In this document: piece after piece, positions 36,163-47,824 of the stretch
How positions within the stretch are numbered: position 1 is the first letter of the stretch
Layout: the number at the start of each line of letters is the position of its first letter
NCBI GenBank assembly: GCA_032871835.1
Contig: CM065295.1
Location: 84,933,819-84,997,818, forward strand
Direction: 5' to 3'
DNA: 64,000 bases
Origin: Dipteronia dyeriana
Lineage: Eukaryota; Streptophyta; Magnoliopsida; Sapindales; Sapindaceae
Notes under the pieces: generated by a model
Told to the model about the DNA's origin: nothing
What the model saw: the letters and a program-made list of their open reading frames with translations, nothing else
The model's database searches: none
Position numbers and translations under genes: made by a program

Positions 36163-36307
36163 TATATTCAAAAACTCTATTTCTAATAGATTCATCGTAA
36201 TTAAACCTTATATAAATAGAGGTTTTTCAAAAGATATGCTAAAACAAGCTCTTCATCTTGTCGTTTTGCTTTAATTTTTTAATAAAGATAAAATTGTCAT
36301 TTACTTC

Positions 36308-36500
36308 AAGAGTAATATTAGATATTACACCTAAAATCACAACACGTGTAGCGATTGATGTGTCAATTGGAGAGCGGATATATAAATAAGTGAGATAAAT
36401 CATCATTAATATGTATCCACTCATAAATTGGCACCTCAGCTGCCGCATGTATTGTGATGTAAAAGTTATGATTTTAGGTGTGATATATAACATTACTCTT
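36308..36500. mobile_element. Small MITE, 193 bp
   Basis: The inverted ends extend over about 33 bp: aagagtaatattagatatta on the left, and the same with a few changes on the reverse strand of the right end (cacctaaaatca against its complement). The duplicated block at 37950-37980 lacks it and so serves as the empty site. Target duplication is unclear. The superfamily is not assigned. Confidence 0.75.
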
Positions 36501-37437
36501 ATCTTAAATAATATATTACATTAAAATTGTAAATATATAAATAGATTAATGGAGTTGTGATTTATAAAATATCATAAATTCATGGTTCTGAAACAATATT
36601 TTTAAATTCATAATTCTGAAACAATTAATAATCAACTTTGAAAAAGTTTTTTTTTAAAAAAAAAAAACAGTTATGAAAGATTCGAAAACAATAGATTTTT
36701 CAAAATAACCAACATGCCTGATACAAAGTCTACAATACCCTTAAACCCTAATCCCATCAGCTTTTCATATGTTGGGGTTGTTTGTTTTTTATATCTGAAG
36801 ACCGAACATTCCTGAATTTTTTTAAAGACTGAATAGAGACTGAAATATAAACTTGAATGACGTTTTTTTTTCCTTACATCTGAATATATTGTCAACACGT
36901 TTATTTTTTAAATGTAAAATTGTTTTAAAATAAGTAATTTTATATTTATACCATGTTATGCAATTATACATATAATATGGAATAAAAACAATCAAAAAAA
37001 TAATAATTATATATGAACACATATGATCATGATCTTCTTCTTCGATTACAGACAAACTTAATTTTTACTAAGAAAAGAAAATGGTTTTTTTTTTAAATAA
37101 AATAAAAAGGACAGTAGTAAAACTCACACAAAATACTCTAAAAAATAATATATAAATATATCACCCTAATATCATAATAAAGTATTGATATTAAACACCA
37201 ATATGAGAAATTACCTGAAAAGTCTCGAAATTACATAAAAATCTTGGAAATTACTTAAAAAGTCGTAAAAGTATCTAAAAAGTCTCGAAAATACCACACG
37301 AGATGTTTCATGTAGTTTTCGAGACTTTTATGTCTTTCTGAGACTTTTTTAAGTCTTTCTGATACTTATTATGAACATTACAAGACTTATTATTATTGTT
37401 TCAAGATTTATTGTGTTGATTTTTTGTCTTATTATGC

Positions 37438-37660
37438 AAGCCTAAAGTGTGATTTAAGATTTATTTTTCATCTTCTCCGAATCAACACGCATGCATAGCC
37501 ATGAAAATCCAAGATCTACTTTTGATTTTTTTTCTTCACATTATGAAAGTCTAAATTGTGATTTGAGATTTATTGTTTATCTTCTCCGACTCAACACATA
37601 TGCCTCGCCGTTAAAATCCAAGATCCACATTTTAAGGGCATTAAACAAACCTCTCATTTT
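37438..37660. repeat. Tandem duplication, about 110 bp, two copies
   Basis: Two neighbouring units share gatttatt, atcttctccga, tcaacac and aaaatccaagatc in the same order, the first near 37445-37515 and the second near 37555-37630. They lie in the F-box gene's distal upstream region. Confidence 0.65.
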
Positions 37661-38349
37661 TTCCGTTGTGTTTCTCTCATATTAAAATCCTAGATCCATA
37701 CAGTTTTAATAAAAAAAAAAACATGAATGGCGACCTCCTTTGGAGGTCAATTCTAGATAAAAAAAATAATAATAATTGAAACATTAAAGTAAAAAATATA
37801 TAAAAAAGTAAAGATATTTAGAATTTTCATTTGCTTTGTGTTTTTAAAATTTAATTTATTACGATAATGATAGTCTTGAACCAACAATTAAGTGTCAAAA
37901 GTCATAATTTCATCGGTTTCGTCTTGTGGTGTTGCTTAAAATTTTTAAAAAGGATAAAATTGTCATTAACCTTAAATACTGTATTACTTTAAAATTGTAA
38001 ATATATAAATAGATTAATGGAGTTTGATTTATAACGTACTGTAAATTCATAATTCTGAAACAATTAATAAACAATTTTAAAAAAGTTTTTTTTAAAAAAA
38101 AATTAAAACAATTTTGAAAAATTCAAAACCACAGTCTTTTTGAAAATAATTCACAAATAACAAATATGCCTGATACAAAATCCGAAATGCCCTTAAGCCC
38201 TAATCCCTATCAGCTTTTCATTTACTAGTGTTTTCATTTGAGCTTATTTGTCTGTAATGTGAAATTTTCTCGAATAACAGCGCACCTCTCTCTAGTCTTT
38301 GAGTCCGACTTTTCTTATTAGTCCATTTTCATTTATTGCTTTGGTGGTG

Positions 38350-39637
38350 ATGAGTGGGATGTTAGCGTTACCGGAGGGTTGCATAGCAGCCGTGATCTCC
38401 TTCACCAACCCTCGCGATGCTTGCCGCTTGGCTTGTGTGTCTACAGCCTTCAGATCCGCTGCCGATTCCGACGTCGTTTGGGACCGCTTCCTGCCTCCTG
38501 ATTACTTGTCTGCGATCTCGGACACTGGATCCGTCCCCGGTTCGCCTTCGCCTTCTCCTTCTACGTGGTTGGGATTGTCCAAGAAGGAGCTCTACCTCCG
38601 CATCTGTCGGTGTCACAATCTCATTCACAACGGCAAAATGGTAATTTATAGGTTTGAAATATACTAGGGATTTACGTTTGCATGTTATGTATTATGATAT
38701 TGATATTTTGATATTTGGTTTTTGGCGTGATCGGAGTTTCGGATTTGGTAATTGTAAATTGATCTAGTGTTTGTTTGTTTTGTGGGAAAAAGTTGGAGGA
38801 ATTTCTGATTGTTTAATTGACGGATTGAACAGAGCTTTTGGTTTGACCTCTCAAGTGGAAAGAAATGTTACATGATGTCTGCCAGGGGACTCAATCTTGA
38901 TGATGCTGATGATGGTTTCGCGTGGAATTGGTATTCCATACCCGAGGCCAAGCATCGGTTTTACATACCAGATTGTAGGTATGTTTTCCTACCTAATTCT
39001 TTGTTGCTTCTTATCATTGTCTTATTTTTCACAACTTGATTGCCTATGCTGTAAAAATAAAGTTGTCTTATTTTTTCCAACTTGATTCCCTACCTGTAAA
39101 AAAAAAAAAAAAAGGTTCCCCGAAGTGGTCGTGCGTGCAGAGGAAAATCCGCTTGAAATTGGTGGCAAGATTTGTACTTCACTTCTATCCCCTATGACAA
39201 CTTACGTAGCTTACCTTGTGTTGGCTGAATTCCGTATGTTTTCCAAATATTCTGCGGCGGCAGAAGCCGCTGTTGGACTTGCTGGAAGTAATAATGGCCA
39301 AAACCGAACTATTTCTTTTCATTGGGAGCAGCAAGACGGGGAGTACGATGGTTTCTCCCCAGACCAGCTAGACGGCGAGCCGCAAGACGGGGACTATGAT
39401 GGTTTCTCTCTAGACCAGCAAGACGAGGACTATGTAGTTTTATTCCCGGAGCCGGAAGACGGGGACTATGATCGTTTTTATCCGAAAAAGAGAGCAGATG
39501 GGTGGTTGGAGAGTGAATTGGGTGAATTTTTCAATAGAGGTGATGAAGATAATGAATTGTTAATGACTATTAATGCGGGAATGAAGGATGGGCTTCTCAT
39601 CCAAGGGATCGAGATCAGGCCAAAAAAAAAACAGTAA
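38350..39637 (+). CDS. F-box protein PP2-B type (phloem protein 2-like), three exons
   Basis: Exons 38350-38640, 38833-38978 and 39115-39637 join in frame through GT/AG introns to about 319 residues. Start: ATG at 38350 (MSGMLALPEGC). An F-box lies at about residues 5-50 (LPEGCIAAVISFTNPRDACR, then SDVVWDRFLP). F-box proteins hold targets in SCF ubiquitin ligases. The PP2 lectin-like domain follows from about residue 98 (SFWFDLSSGKKCYMMSARGL, WNWYSIPEAKHRF, LEIGGKI, YVAYLVL, then WLESELGEFF and GLLIQGIEIRPK at the end), as in the plant PP2-B family. Odd feature: near residues 212-262, where relatives have a short loop, four or five acidic repeats like QDGDYDGFS are inserted. The second intron ends in a run of about 17 A before the AG. 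The proximal promoter is duplicated upstream. Activity is likely but unproven. Confidence 0.9.
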
Positions 39638-41499
39638 ATGAATAACTAGAAGGATGTTACAAGTCTTAAAATTTTAGGGAAGTCAGAATATTAATTAAAG
39701 TTATTTTTCAACTTGTTTTCGAATCAAGACCAGTATCCATTTGATAGATTGTGGGATGTTTTGTTGCTTTGATGTTGACTTGTACTGTTTTTTATAATTA
39801 TTTTTCTTTTTTGTTTATTATTTGGAAAAAAATTGTAGACGAGATAAGTTATCCATAAATAAGTATTGATGATATTTGTAACGTGCATCTATCCATGAAG
39901 TATCAATATCTTTGTCCAAGGGACTGATACCAAGTCAAAAAAAGAGTAGATAAATAACAAGGAGGTGGTAGCATTTGGTGCGTTTTTTGTATGCAAATTG
40001 ATGTTATTATATTTTGGCATATTTTGCTTTAAAGAAAAAGGAAAAACTATCATTATTATTAGGCCCTTTTGGTTCTGCGTTATGTGAGACAATAATAACA
40101 CGAGCAGTACTCTCAGTTGCGCTGTGGACTGTAACAAAACAGTGAAGTTCTTCGGGTTGGTGCTGTTTTTGCTTTTGGATTCATTCGAGCCATCCTTTTC
40201 CTGGAAAAGCATTGGCATTTTCTATTTCTGTGTAATGATATTCGAACAGTTTTGAGAATTCTCAAACCAAACCCTGAGCTAGCCTAAGGTTAGAATCTTT
40301 GTTTGGTGGCTTTGCCATAATGCAATCCCTTCCCTTGATAATCTTTGCAAGAGGAGAATTGATGTTGGCATTCTTTGCCCTCTTTGTAGTAAAGATGTGG
40401 TGTAAAAGGGTGGAGGATGTCTGGTCAAGGACACAGTTTTGGAGTCTTTTACAAGAACTAACATCTCTCAGCTTTGCTTCCTAATCTTCAATAGTTAAAT
40501 CTTCAAGTTTATTAGTAAAACAAGTTCTTCATAACCTTAATTGTAGAACTAAATTAAGGTTCAAGTTTTTGGCAATCCCATTACCTTGAAGATTGAAGAC
40601 TGTTTGGAGGCTTGTTGATCGGCAAAGTAATGAAGTATATTCAGCCCCATCCAGACTCCAGAGTAAAATTCCCTTCCTTGATACACACAAATATTATCAC
40701 CGGAAAAGGAGAAGTCAACTACAATCTATCATCCTCGGCAAGCAAAAGACAAAACTTAAATCTAACAATATTCAAAGAACAACTCCTTTCATAAAATCAC
40801 AACAACATGAAGCAAAATCATATATTTCTCATCTTACACGAAGAAAATCCCCTCAAAATGCTAAGCCATATCAAGAAACCGATAATGCTAGCAATGAAAA
40901 GGAAGGATTAACAGACAGAGTTGACATAATCTACTGTAATCCAAAAATGTAGAGCTTTGATCCTAAACTATCAAAAAGGGTAAAAAAGATTTCACGAATT
41001 AAAATCAAACGCACCCGGGATAAGAATTTTCCCAGATCACAAAAAACACGAATTGAAATCAAATGGGCTCCTCAAACATCAGAAAAAGAGTAGAACTTTA
41101 CCACATATACATTGAATAGCTCTGGTCTTTGAATTTTGATCACTTTGATCTGCCATTAGATTATATTTCAAAAAAGAAAAGAAAAAAAAGAACGCTTGAA
41201 AGGGCAGCACTTAGCAGGGGCACTGACTTCCTTTCCTCCTCTGATTTTGCCATGTATGCAATTTGTCTTAATTATTTTTTTCTTTTATTTTGTTTTTCGT
41301 TATCGGAGTTAGATAAAATGGAAGTCTCTCATTTGCAGAGATTCAACATGTTTTTTCAGCGAAAGTAAGAGACTGTACAAAGCAGGACGAAACACAGAAG
41401 AAGAAAAAAAGAAGAAGACAAAAGCTAATTTTTATCATTATTATAATTATTATTAAAAGTAAATATTTTTCTTAAGTCCATCAGCACAAACAAAGGTGG
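39638..41499. other. Intergenic stretch with a LINE scrap
   Basis: Apart from a short LINE piece near 40285-40480 I see no gene. The open frame at 40593-40952 has no recognisable domain, no intron signals and a lysine/asparagine-rich composition expected by chance. The bases 41390-41460 are a purine-rich to AT-rich run ahead of the RNase pseudogene's 3' end. Confidence 0.5.
40285..40480 (+). pseudogene. LINE reverse-transcriptase zinc-binding region, fragment
   Basis: Reading from about 40286, the frame gives KVRIFVWWLCHNAIPSLDNL followed by CKRRIDVGILCPLCSKDV. This is the zinc-binding (zf-RVT) signature downstream of plant LINE reverse transcriptases: W..., LCKR and the CxxC pair. The frame then breaks, and VWSRTQFWSLL continues in another frame. 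No flanking LINE sequence is clear. Confidence 0.6.
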
Positions 41500-42316
41500 C
41501 TACTGGTCTAACTTGACGTTTCCTGTACCAGTGCTACAAGTATCTTCTCGCAACTCAGATGCATCGCAGGCTATAAATTTTGTAGCTTTTGCATCCACAC
41601 AGATATGGACCTCTGAGAGATGATGAATATTATTGGAATCCTTGTAGCATTTTAATATAACACTTCTTTGTACCCCAATGCTTGATTCCATGGCATTCTT
41701 GTTTTATTTTTGCTGGTTGAGATTCCTGGTTTTATTTTGTTATTCATCAAAGATGTCAACAGATCACCGCCCTGCAAATTCTTCACGGTAATAGTTGTTT
41801 CGAAATATGGAAGAGGCTTGTTGTTGAAGGCAGGATCGGCGCTGCCATGCTTTTTCCACTCATATGACCAAAAAAAAAAGTTATCAAAATTTAAAGATGG
41901 CCAGTTTTTGTTCATTGCATTGTAAAGGGCAGGATCAGATTGCTGAAACAGTAAACAAAATTAATTAAAAAAAATTACTGATACAGTAACAAAAAAAATG
42001 AAAAAGTAACAAAGAATATTACGATGTCTTTTATATCAACAGATGCCGCCTTGGGATCTCCCTTTAAAGACCGTCCCGCTTTGTTCACCGGCCAGAGGCC
42101 GTGAATTATAAACTGTTCTGTTATCATGGCAGGCTTTTTGCAAGGTTTTTTGAAGCAGTAACCGGGCGGCCATGACTGGACAAACCGGTAATGATCCATT
42201 CGGTTCGGTGCTGGTGGCGGCGGAGACGGAGATGGCGGCGACGACAACGGCAGTGAAATAATATTTGTAACAACAATAAAAAGCAAAACAACTAAGAGAA
42301 GAGCAAATCGAAGCAT
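41500..42316 (-). pseudogene. RNase T2 / S-like ribonuclease, decayed
   Basis: Exon 1 (42316-42023) starts MLRFALLLVVLLFIVV, a signal peptide for secretion, then a Ser/Pro-rich stretch (SSPPSPSPPPP), then the RNase T2 first active-site box FIIHGLWP. An intron (about 42022-41943) follows in the region where S-type RNase genes have theirs. Exon 2 (from 41942) has QSDPALYNAMNKNWPSL and the second box, FWSYEWKKHGS; the family has HEW here, so a catalytic His is Tyr (TAT). The frame slips by one base near 41692-41705 and finishes in another frame (SSIGVQRSVILKCY, VHICVDAKATKFIAC) at 41500. With an active-site change and a frameshift it should be inactive. T2 RNases cut RNA at 3' phosphates; S-like forms serve phosphate recycling and defence. 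Confidence 0.87.
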
Positions 42317-43944
42317 TTTTGTCTGATATAATTTTTTCTGAAATGAAGTTTGAAAAAAAATGTGTTTTCTCACTTGTATATATATAGAGATGGAGGAAGA
42401 AATTAAGCTGATCGACAATGACTCCCACTAAAACAAACTAATCAGTGATTTTGTGTACAAAATTCAAGTTGATAATACTATGATATACATTTTTAATTCT
42501 TTTCAATATTTCTACGTACTGCTGCTTTTGTAAATGTTACCACTTTTAGATGTCAGAAAGCTTTTAATTAATGACATGATATAATGCTAATGCTAGTGAA
42601 GTTTCTTTGTTAAATCTTAATTAGTTACAAATTTACTTCTATTGGGTAGCTAGCTGTGATTTGCTATTATTGTTTTTCTTCTTTGTAAATTATTGTAATT
42701 TCGATGTCGGTTATATAGGACGAAAGCATTTCACTCTTGATAGATAATTTTGATTTTCTCTTCTTGTGTTATTCAGAAGAATATATTAAGAGTAAATTAT
42801 ATTATGGAGATGTATATTATTTAACACTTTACCAGCCATGCATTAATGTTGTTCATAAATCTTACTAAAATAAATATCTCCTAAAAATTAATGTGAATGA
42901 TCAGCTAATCTTCTATTTCATGTTGTGTCAACTTTTCTTCTAATGCAAGTTTCTATAAATAATGTAACAAAACATAAATTAATCACTTGCATCTCAATTG
43001 GATCACAAATTTTGCTTCCAATCTCTAAACACTCAGATTCAACCATGCACGGAAAAAAACAACATCATCACTGACCAATCTTCTCTGCTAATTGCTTAAA
43101 AATCTCTCATCAATATGCATGACCCCAAAAATATATCTTGGCATGGCATCAAACTGGAAGTTTGCAGAACAAGGTAATTGAATTAAATGTGGTCCGAAGA
43201 TAAAGAGGGAAGGCTCTTTTTTTTTTTTACTCCCCGATAATAATTTGATTTCTGTTTGTTTGCATTCATTGTTTTGGATGTACCCAGTTGATTTGAATGG
43301 TACAAATGATGGTGACTAATAACATCATATTATTCATCAGTGTACTTAAGTTAGTATCTTTTATAGGTCCAGTACTTAATTAATTTGCTAGTTATTAATA
43401 ACAAATGATGGTGACTGATAACATCATTCATCAGTGTGGTTAAGTTAGTTTTGGTTGTACCCAGTTGATGTGAATGGTACAAATGATGGTGACTAATAAC
43501 ATCATATTATTCATCAGTGCTCTTAAGTTAGTATCTTAATTTTCTAGGTCGAGTACTTAATTAATTAAGTAGTGCTAGTTATTAATAACAAATGATGGTG
43601 ACTGATAACAGCATTCATCAGTGTGATTAAGTTGGTTTGAGAATCTTCCAAAATCTGAATCATTTATTAATATATATTCAGATTGTTAATGAGATCAATA
43701 CATTACTTCTTTCCTTTTTCAGGGTGTTAATTAAGTTTCTTTTGGTTTCACGATAGTCTATTCTTTAAACAATGGTGCTGCACATTATTAATTCATGGCT
43801 TCATGCATATCCCATGTATGCAGTTATTATGATTTTGGGCTGTCGAAATCAACTTATAATTATTATTTGTTTGACTTTGACATATATAACACATCAAAAG
43901 TATTCAATTTTATGGTTGTTTTCATTTTTATTTGAGAGATCTTT
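42317..43944. other. Intergenic stretch upstream of the RNase pseudogene
   Basis: No coding sequence is seen. A minus-strand TATA-like run (atatatatag near 42378-42387) lies about 65 bp upstream of the RNase ATG. A tandem duplication occupies 43278-43640. Confidence 0.5.
43278..43640. repeat. Tandem duplication, about 180 bp, two copies
   Basis: Copies start near 43281 and 43458 (tgtacccagttgat). Each contains acaaatgatggtgact twice, followed by taataacatcatattattca and by tgataacakcattcatcag. So a shorter unit was already doubled before the larger block was. Confidence 0.85.
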
Positions 43945-45610
43945 TGTAACACCCATATCTTTCAGACCCAATTGAAAGGGCCAATTTGAAAAAAAATATA
44001 TGGATAAGCATGAAGCAGAAAAGTCATCAGGTGAGTAAGCCTAGGTGATCTGCATGGTCGACAAACAGTTGTGAGCTTAGTTAATTAGCTCACAACTTCA
44101 GCTGTGTCCTTCCATAAGTATATATATTGAAGGATAAACGTTGTGCGAACTAGAAAGCAGTAGAATCCAGCAGAAGAAAGGAAAAAGAAGGAGAAGTCAG
44201 TGAAGCTCTCTCTCGTGATTGTATATTTCAGTTGATTCTTTTTTGATATCCAGCTTCTAATGGGGTTTTGTGTGATTGTTAGGGAAAGAAGATGAAGTAA
44301 GGGAACCTAACATACTTGGTCCAAATTAAGCTTGACGTCTAAGTTGTGAGTGAATTAAGTTTCGGTTTTATTTTTAACTCAAAAGTTTCCAATTTTATGC
44401 TTAAGATAAATTGTTGCAAATCATTTAAGCTTTTTATTGCCTTTTATTGCTTTTTATGATTGATGATGATAATATAGAGAATTGAAAGTATGTTTTATGC
44501 TTATATTAGCATTCAGAATCAGTTATATTATTTTATGAATTTTCAAGAAGAGATTATGATTTCTACAAAAGTACCATGTATGTACCCTTTCCCAGTTATG
44601 ATTATGGTTGGCTTTTGGGGCCGTTCTACACATGTGTATGTCATGAGTCGCTCTGCACGTGTATTGATCAGAGAAAGAGTAATCGAGTCGCTCTGCACGT
44701 GTATGACCAGAGAGTCGCTCTGCCCGTGTATTGACCAGAGAAAGAGTAATTGAGTCGCTCTACACGGGAATGACCAGAAGTTATTCCCGACTCTGCGTTT
44801 GCCCGAAGAAATTCGGCTTACGTATTGAGGATATCCCTTGGTACGAATTTAGTACAGATTAAGATTTTATAAAGTATCATGTTCTTGTTCAGAGAAGAGA
44901 TGCATTCAGTTTATTAAGTACGAAAGTAGATATATTATTTTACTATGTATTACTGAATGCATGTTGAAAAGTTGTTCAGAAATGTTGTTTTAAAAGTTTC
45001 TATTCACTCACTGGGCGTTAGCGCTCATCCTTTCACTCCTAAAATATTTTTCCAGGTAGCTCATCGGTTGTGCGGACTCAGAAGTTTTGAGGTGGGCCAC
45101 TCGATGACATCAAGAAGCATAAAAAATCATGCATTTTTAATTTTTCTATGCATATTTAGAAATGTGAGGTCGGCATGGTCGGGTCGGTAGGTATGGTCGG
45201 GACGGTAGGCATGGTCGGGACGGTAGGCATGGTCGGAACGTGGTCGGATTTCTACTCGGTCTGTTCGGCCTACTCGGCCTTCTTGACCTACTCGGCCCAC
45301 TTGACCTACTCAACCCACTTGACCTACTCGGATTTCTGGTCGGGACGGACTGATGTGTTAGTTTTTAAAGTTGTCGGTTTTTGATCTGAACGGTCATTTT
45401 TGACAAACTTTTTGTAACGAACGAAAATATGTAAAGGAATTACAATTATGTACATTTTGTGCTCTCCAATATTTTCCTTACATTATTTTTATGTTTAAAA
45501 GAGTATTTAGTATCGAAATTTTAGTAGAAAGTTCTTTTATCATGCTAGTAAGAGTTCAGCCCACAGGGTCTCCCTCGTACTCAAGAGAGGAGTCGGGGTG
45601 GGTCCTATCA
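43945..45610 (+). mobile_element. Solo LTR of the Tekay family
   Basis: It starts TGTAACACCCATA and ends GGTCCTATCA, 1666 bp, related along its length to 15110-16755, 24689-26400 and the reverse of 58909-60571. The flanks tcttt (43940-43944 and 45611-45615) are a perfect 5-bp target duplication, so it is a solo LTR left by recombination between two LTRs. It carries the most expanded CACGTG-type repeat (about 44640-44780) and a ggtcgggacggtaggcatgg run (45168-45245). Confidence 0.93.
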
Positions 45611-46218
45611 TCTTTTTCTTGACTTGATCACTTTATTATTTTTATTATGATCTTGACTAAGGAAAATGATATCAAAATTACAAAGTCTCTAAACATTTTC
45701 TCTTACTTTCTTTTTAAATCAAATATGCTATCAATAGCCTTGATTCCTTATATAAAATAAGGCAATTTTTACAAAAATGAAAATGAAGTCGAGTCTGGAC
45801 TCCTTAATCAAATTGAGGCAATTTTTAAAAATGAAAATAAAGGAGAGTGTGTAGTGTTTGGACTCCTTAATCAAAATGAGGAATTTTTCATAATATATGC
45901 ATTCAAAATATTTTTTTAGATCGATTTCTTTGTTTCATCAGCTTTCAGTTTACAATTTTGATTGAATTAATGTGATAATCAGCTTAAAATTTTGCTTCTT
46001 CAGTGGACATATATAGTGTTGTATATATATATTTTGTAAAATGAATGTGAATCTCCTAGCAAACTTGCTTACTCTTCTAATGACAATAAAAATATCAATA
46101 ATATTTTTGTAACTCATTTGTTTTATGACATTGCATTTTGAATTTTGACTATTTTAATTGAGTTTTCCTGATTTTTTTTTTCTAGTGATCGAATGTTGAT
46201 TTTATGTTACTTATAAGT

Positions 46219-46254
<36 letters not shown>
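46219..46254. repeat. (AAT)n microsatellite
   Basis: About twelve uninterrupted taa/ata units. Confidence 0.95.
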
Positions 46255-46255
<1 letters not shown>

Positions 46256-46998
46256 TAAAAGCTGAAGAACGACACCATTTATAAATGAAAGACATGACCA
46301 TAATGGATACCGACGTGCCCAGTCACGTAATAGGTGGATCCCAAAACATTTAAAGTCGGAGTACGATGTCTTACGTAGAATACAAAGTGTACGAAAAAAT
46401 TGGAACATGTATTATCTCACATTCAATGTGAAATACAAGGTGTATTCAATATGAAATACAGAGCTGTTCATGAAACATAAATAATGTTTAATGTTTAATA
46501 TGATACTGATGTTAAATATTAAACTTCTAGAAATATTGAATTTCAACACATTTGTCACATTTAATGTTTAACATGAAATATCACTGGAAATCTTGAATTT
46601 CAATACAGAAGTCACGTTTCATGTTTAATATGAAACTGATAAACTTCTTGAAATTTTGAATTCAACACATTTCAACAACAATCAATCCTAACAACAATTT
46701 CAACCCATTTTTTCCAGCAAAAAACATGAGAAAGGCATGAAATATCGCCGTCACTACAATTGCCAATAACCTCTTCTCCGACCAGTAACTTCTCTTTCCA
46801 CTCTCGTCTCTCTCTCCATTGTTTTCCTTTGCAAACGATTTAGGTTTCTTTTAAAAAAAAACAAGGGTAGTTTAGACTTTCTATCCTCAATGTGATCAAA
46901 AACAAGAAAAATAGTACACGTCGATTAAAATCGAATTCTATTACTTTGTTTAGGTTACTTTTACAAATATCCCTTTTTCATTTTACAAAGTTTTTTCA

Positions 46999-47098
46999 AA
47001 TGGCTTATGATCAGTTGCTTCTACTTCTCTTATTTACTTATTCAAACATGACCTATGGCTATTGTATGCCGAATAAATGTTCCAGAAATAATACCCAG
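46999..47098 (+). CDS. Possible first exon with signal peptide (very uncertain)
   Basis: An ATG opens MAYDQLLLLLLFTYSNMTYG, a short hydrophobic signal-like start, then YCMPNKCSRNNTQ up to a possible donor (cag|gtagcc, 47099). The Cys spacing and CT-rich leader upstream (46790-46850) recall the first exon of secreted or receptor-kinase proteins. No second exon is seen before the copia element at 47269, so if real the gene was cut by it. It could equally be chance. Confidence 0.2.
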
Positions 47099-47268
47099 GT
47101 AGCCATGTTTGAACAATAAATGAGAGAAACAAGATCAATTACCATTCTCAAAACAAGATCTTGTTTGGCTATTATTGTAGCAACTTGCAAAATCCCTCTA
47201 TAATAAACTTCCAAATCTCAGGCAGTTCTCCTTGACCAATATGAACTGAGAGGACCAATTCCCGTATC

Positions 47269-47644
47269 TGTTACGGAAATGGCCAGAAATTAAACGGAAA
47301 AGTGCACACAACACAACAACACATATATTTACGTGGTTTGGCAATTGCCTACGTCCACGGGAGGCAGCAAACTATATTATTTCAGAAATGATACAAAAAC
47401 AGAGTTTTTCTCAACTCTCAAGAACTCTCTCTGGAAGCACATGATACTGAATTGCTTCTTGCTGCTTGCCTTCTCTTGCTTTGCTGAGGGTCTTATTTAT
47501 AGGGGAAAGGCAGAGACAACCCTCCCCCATTTTCAACATGGTGGTTAATGGTTGCCATGAATGTGGCCGGTGGTTTGGTTTCCACAATGTCAACAATGTA
47601 GGTTGTGGTAGATAGAAGGTGGAAGTTGAGCCAATTTGTCAACA
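47269..47644 (-). repeat. 3' LTR of copia element C
   Basis: On the minus strand it starts TGTTGACAAATTGG and ends CCGTAACA (inverted ends TGTT/AACA). The preceding purine tract is AAGGTGGAGA, typical of copia. A TATTTATAGG-like promoter box lies near 47492-47501 in the part missing from the other LTR. No target duplication can be tested because the other end is lost. Confidence 0.88.
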
Positions 47645-47824
47645 ATCTCCACCTTGGCGAGAATCCACCAATCAATGCTGTCTCTATTACACCCTTAGGC
47701 GATACGAGCTCGAGAGATATTGATCAAGTCCAAGCAATGTTGGAACTTGATCACTGTTACCACCTTTGTTAACATATCTGCAGGATAGTCTGTATTTTCG
47801 ATTTTCTGGAGTAGAATGTTCCCT

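Larger units (their letters stand above)
36174..38349. other. Upstream region of the F-box gene, containing an internal duplication
   Basis: No coding sequence is seen. The block 36490-36770 is repeated at about 37965-38222, just ahead of the F-box gene, with shared runs such as ttaatggagtt, ctgaaacaattaataa, atgcctgatacaaa and cagcttttcat. The proximal promoter of that gene thus exists twice, about 1.45 kb apart. A MITE sits only in the distal copy. Between them are AT-rich DNA and a roughly 110-bp tandem duplication (37438-37660). Confidence 0.65.
45611..47268. other. Intergenic, repeat-rich
   Basis: No firm gene. A unit around gactccttaatcaaattgagg recurs three times in 45740-45900. Another built on aatgtttaatatgaaactga recurs in 46430-46650. 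A possible single exon is listed at 46999-47098. Confidence 0.5.

Noticed and set aside
40593..40952. 119-residue open frame
   Set aside because: No domain, no signal, no neighbour support; composition fits chance in AT-rich DNA.
38350..42316. F-box gene beside an S-like RNase, as in a self-incompatibility S-locus
   Set aside because: The F-box gene is of the PP2-B type, not the S-locus F-box type, and the RNase is a T2 relic with an active-site change. Closeness alone is weak evidence.
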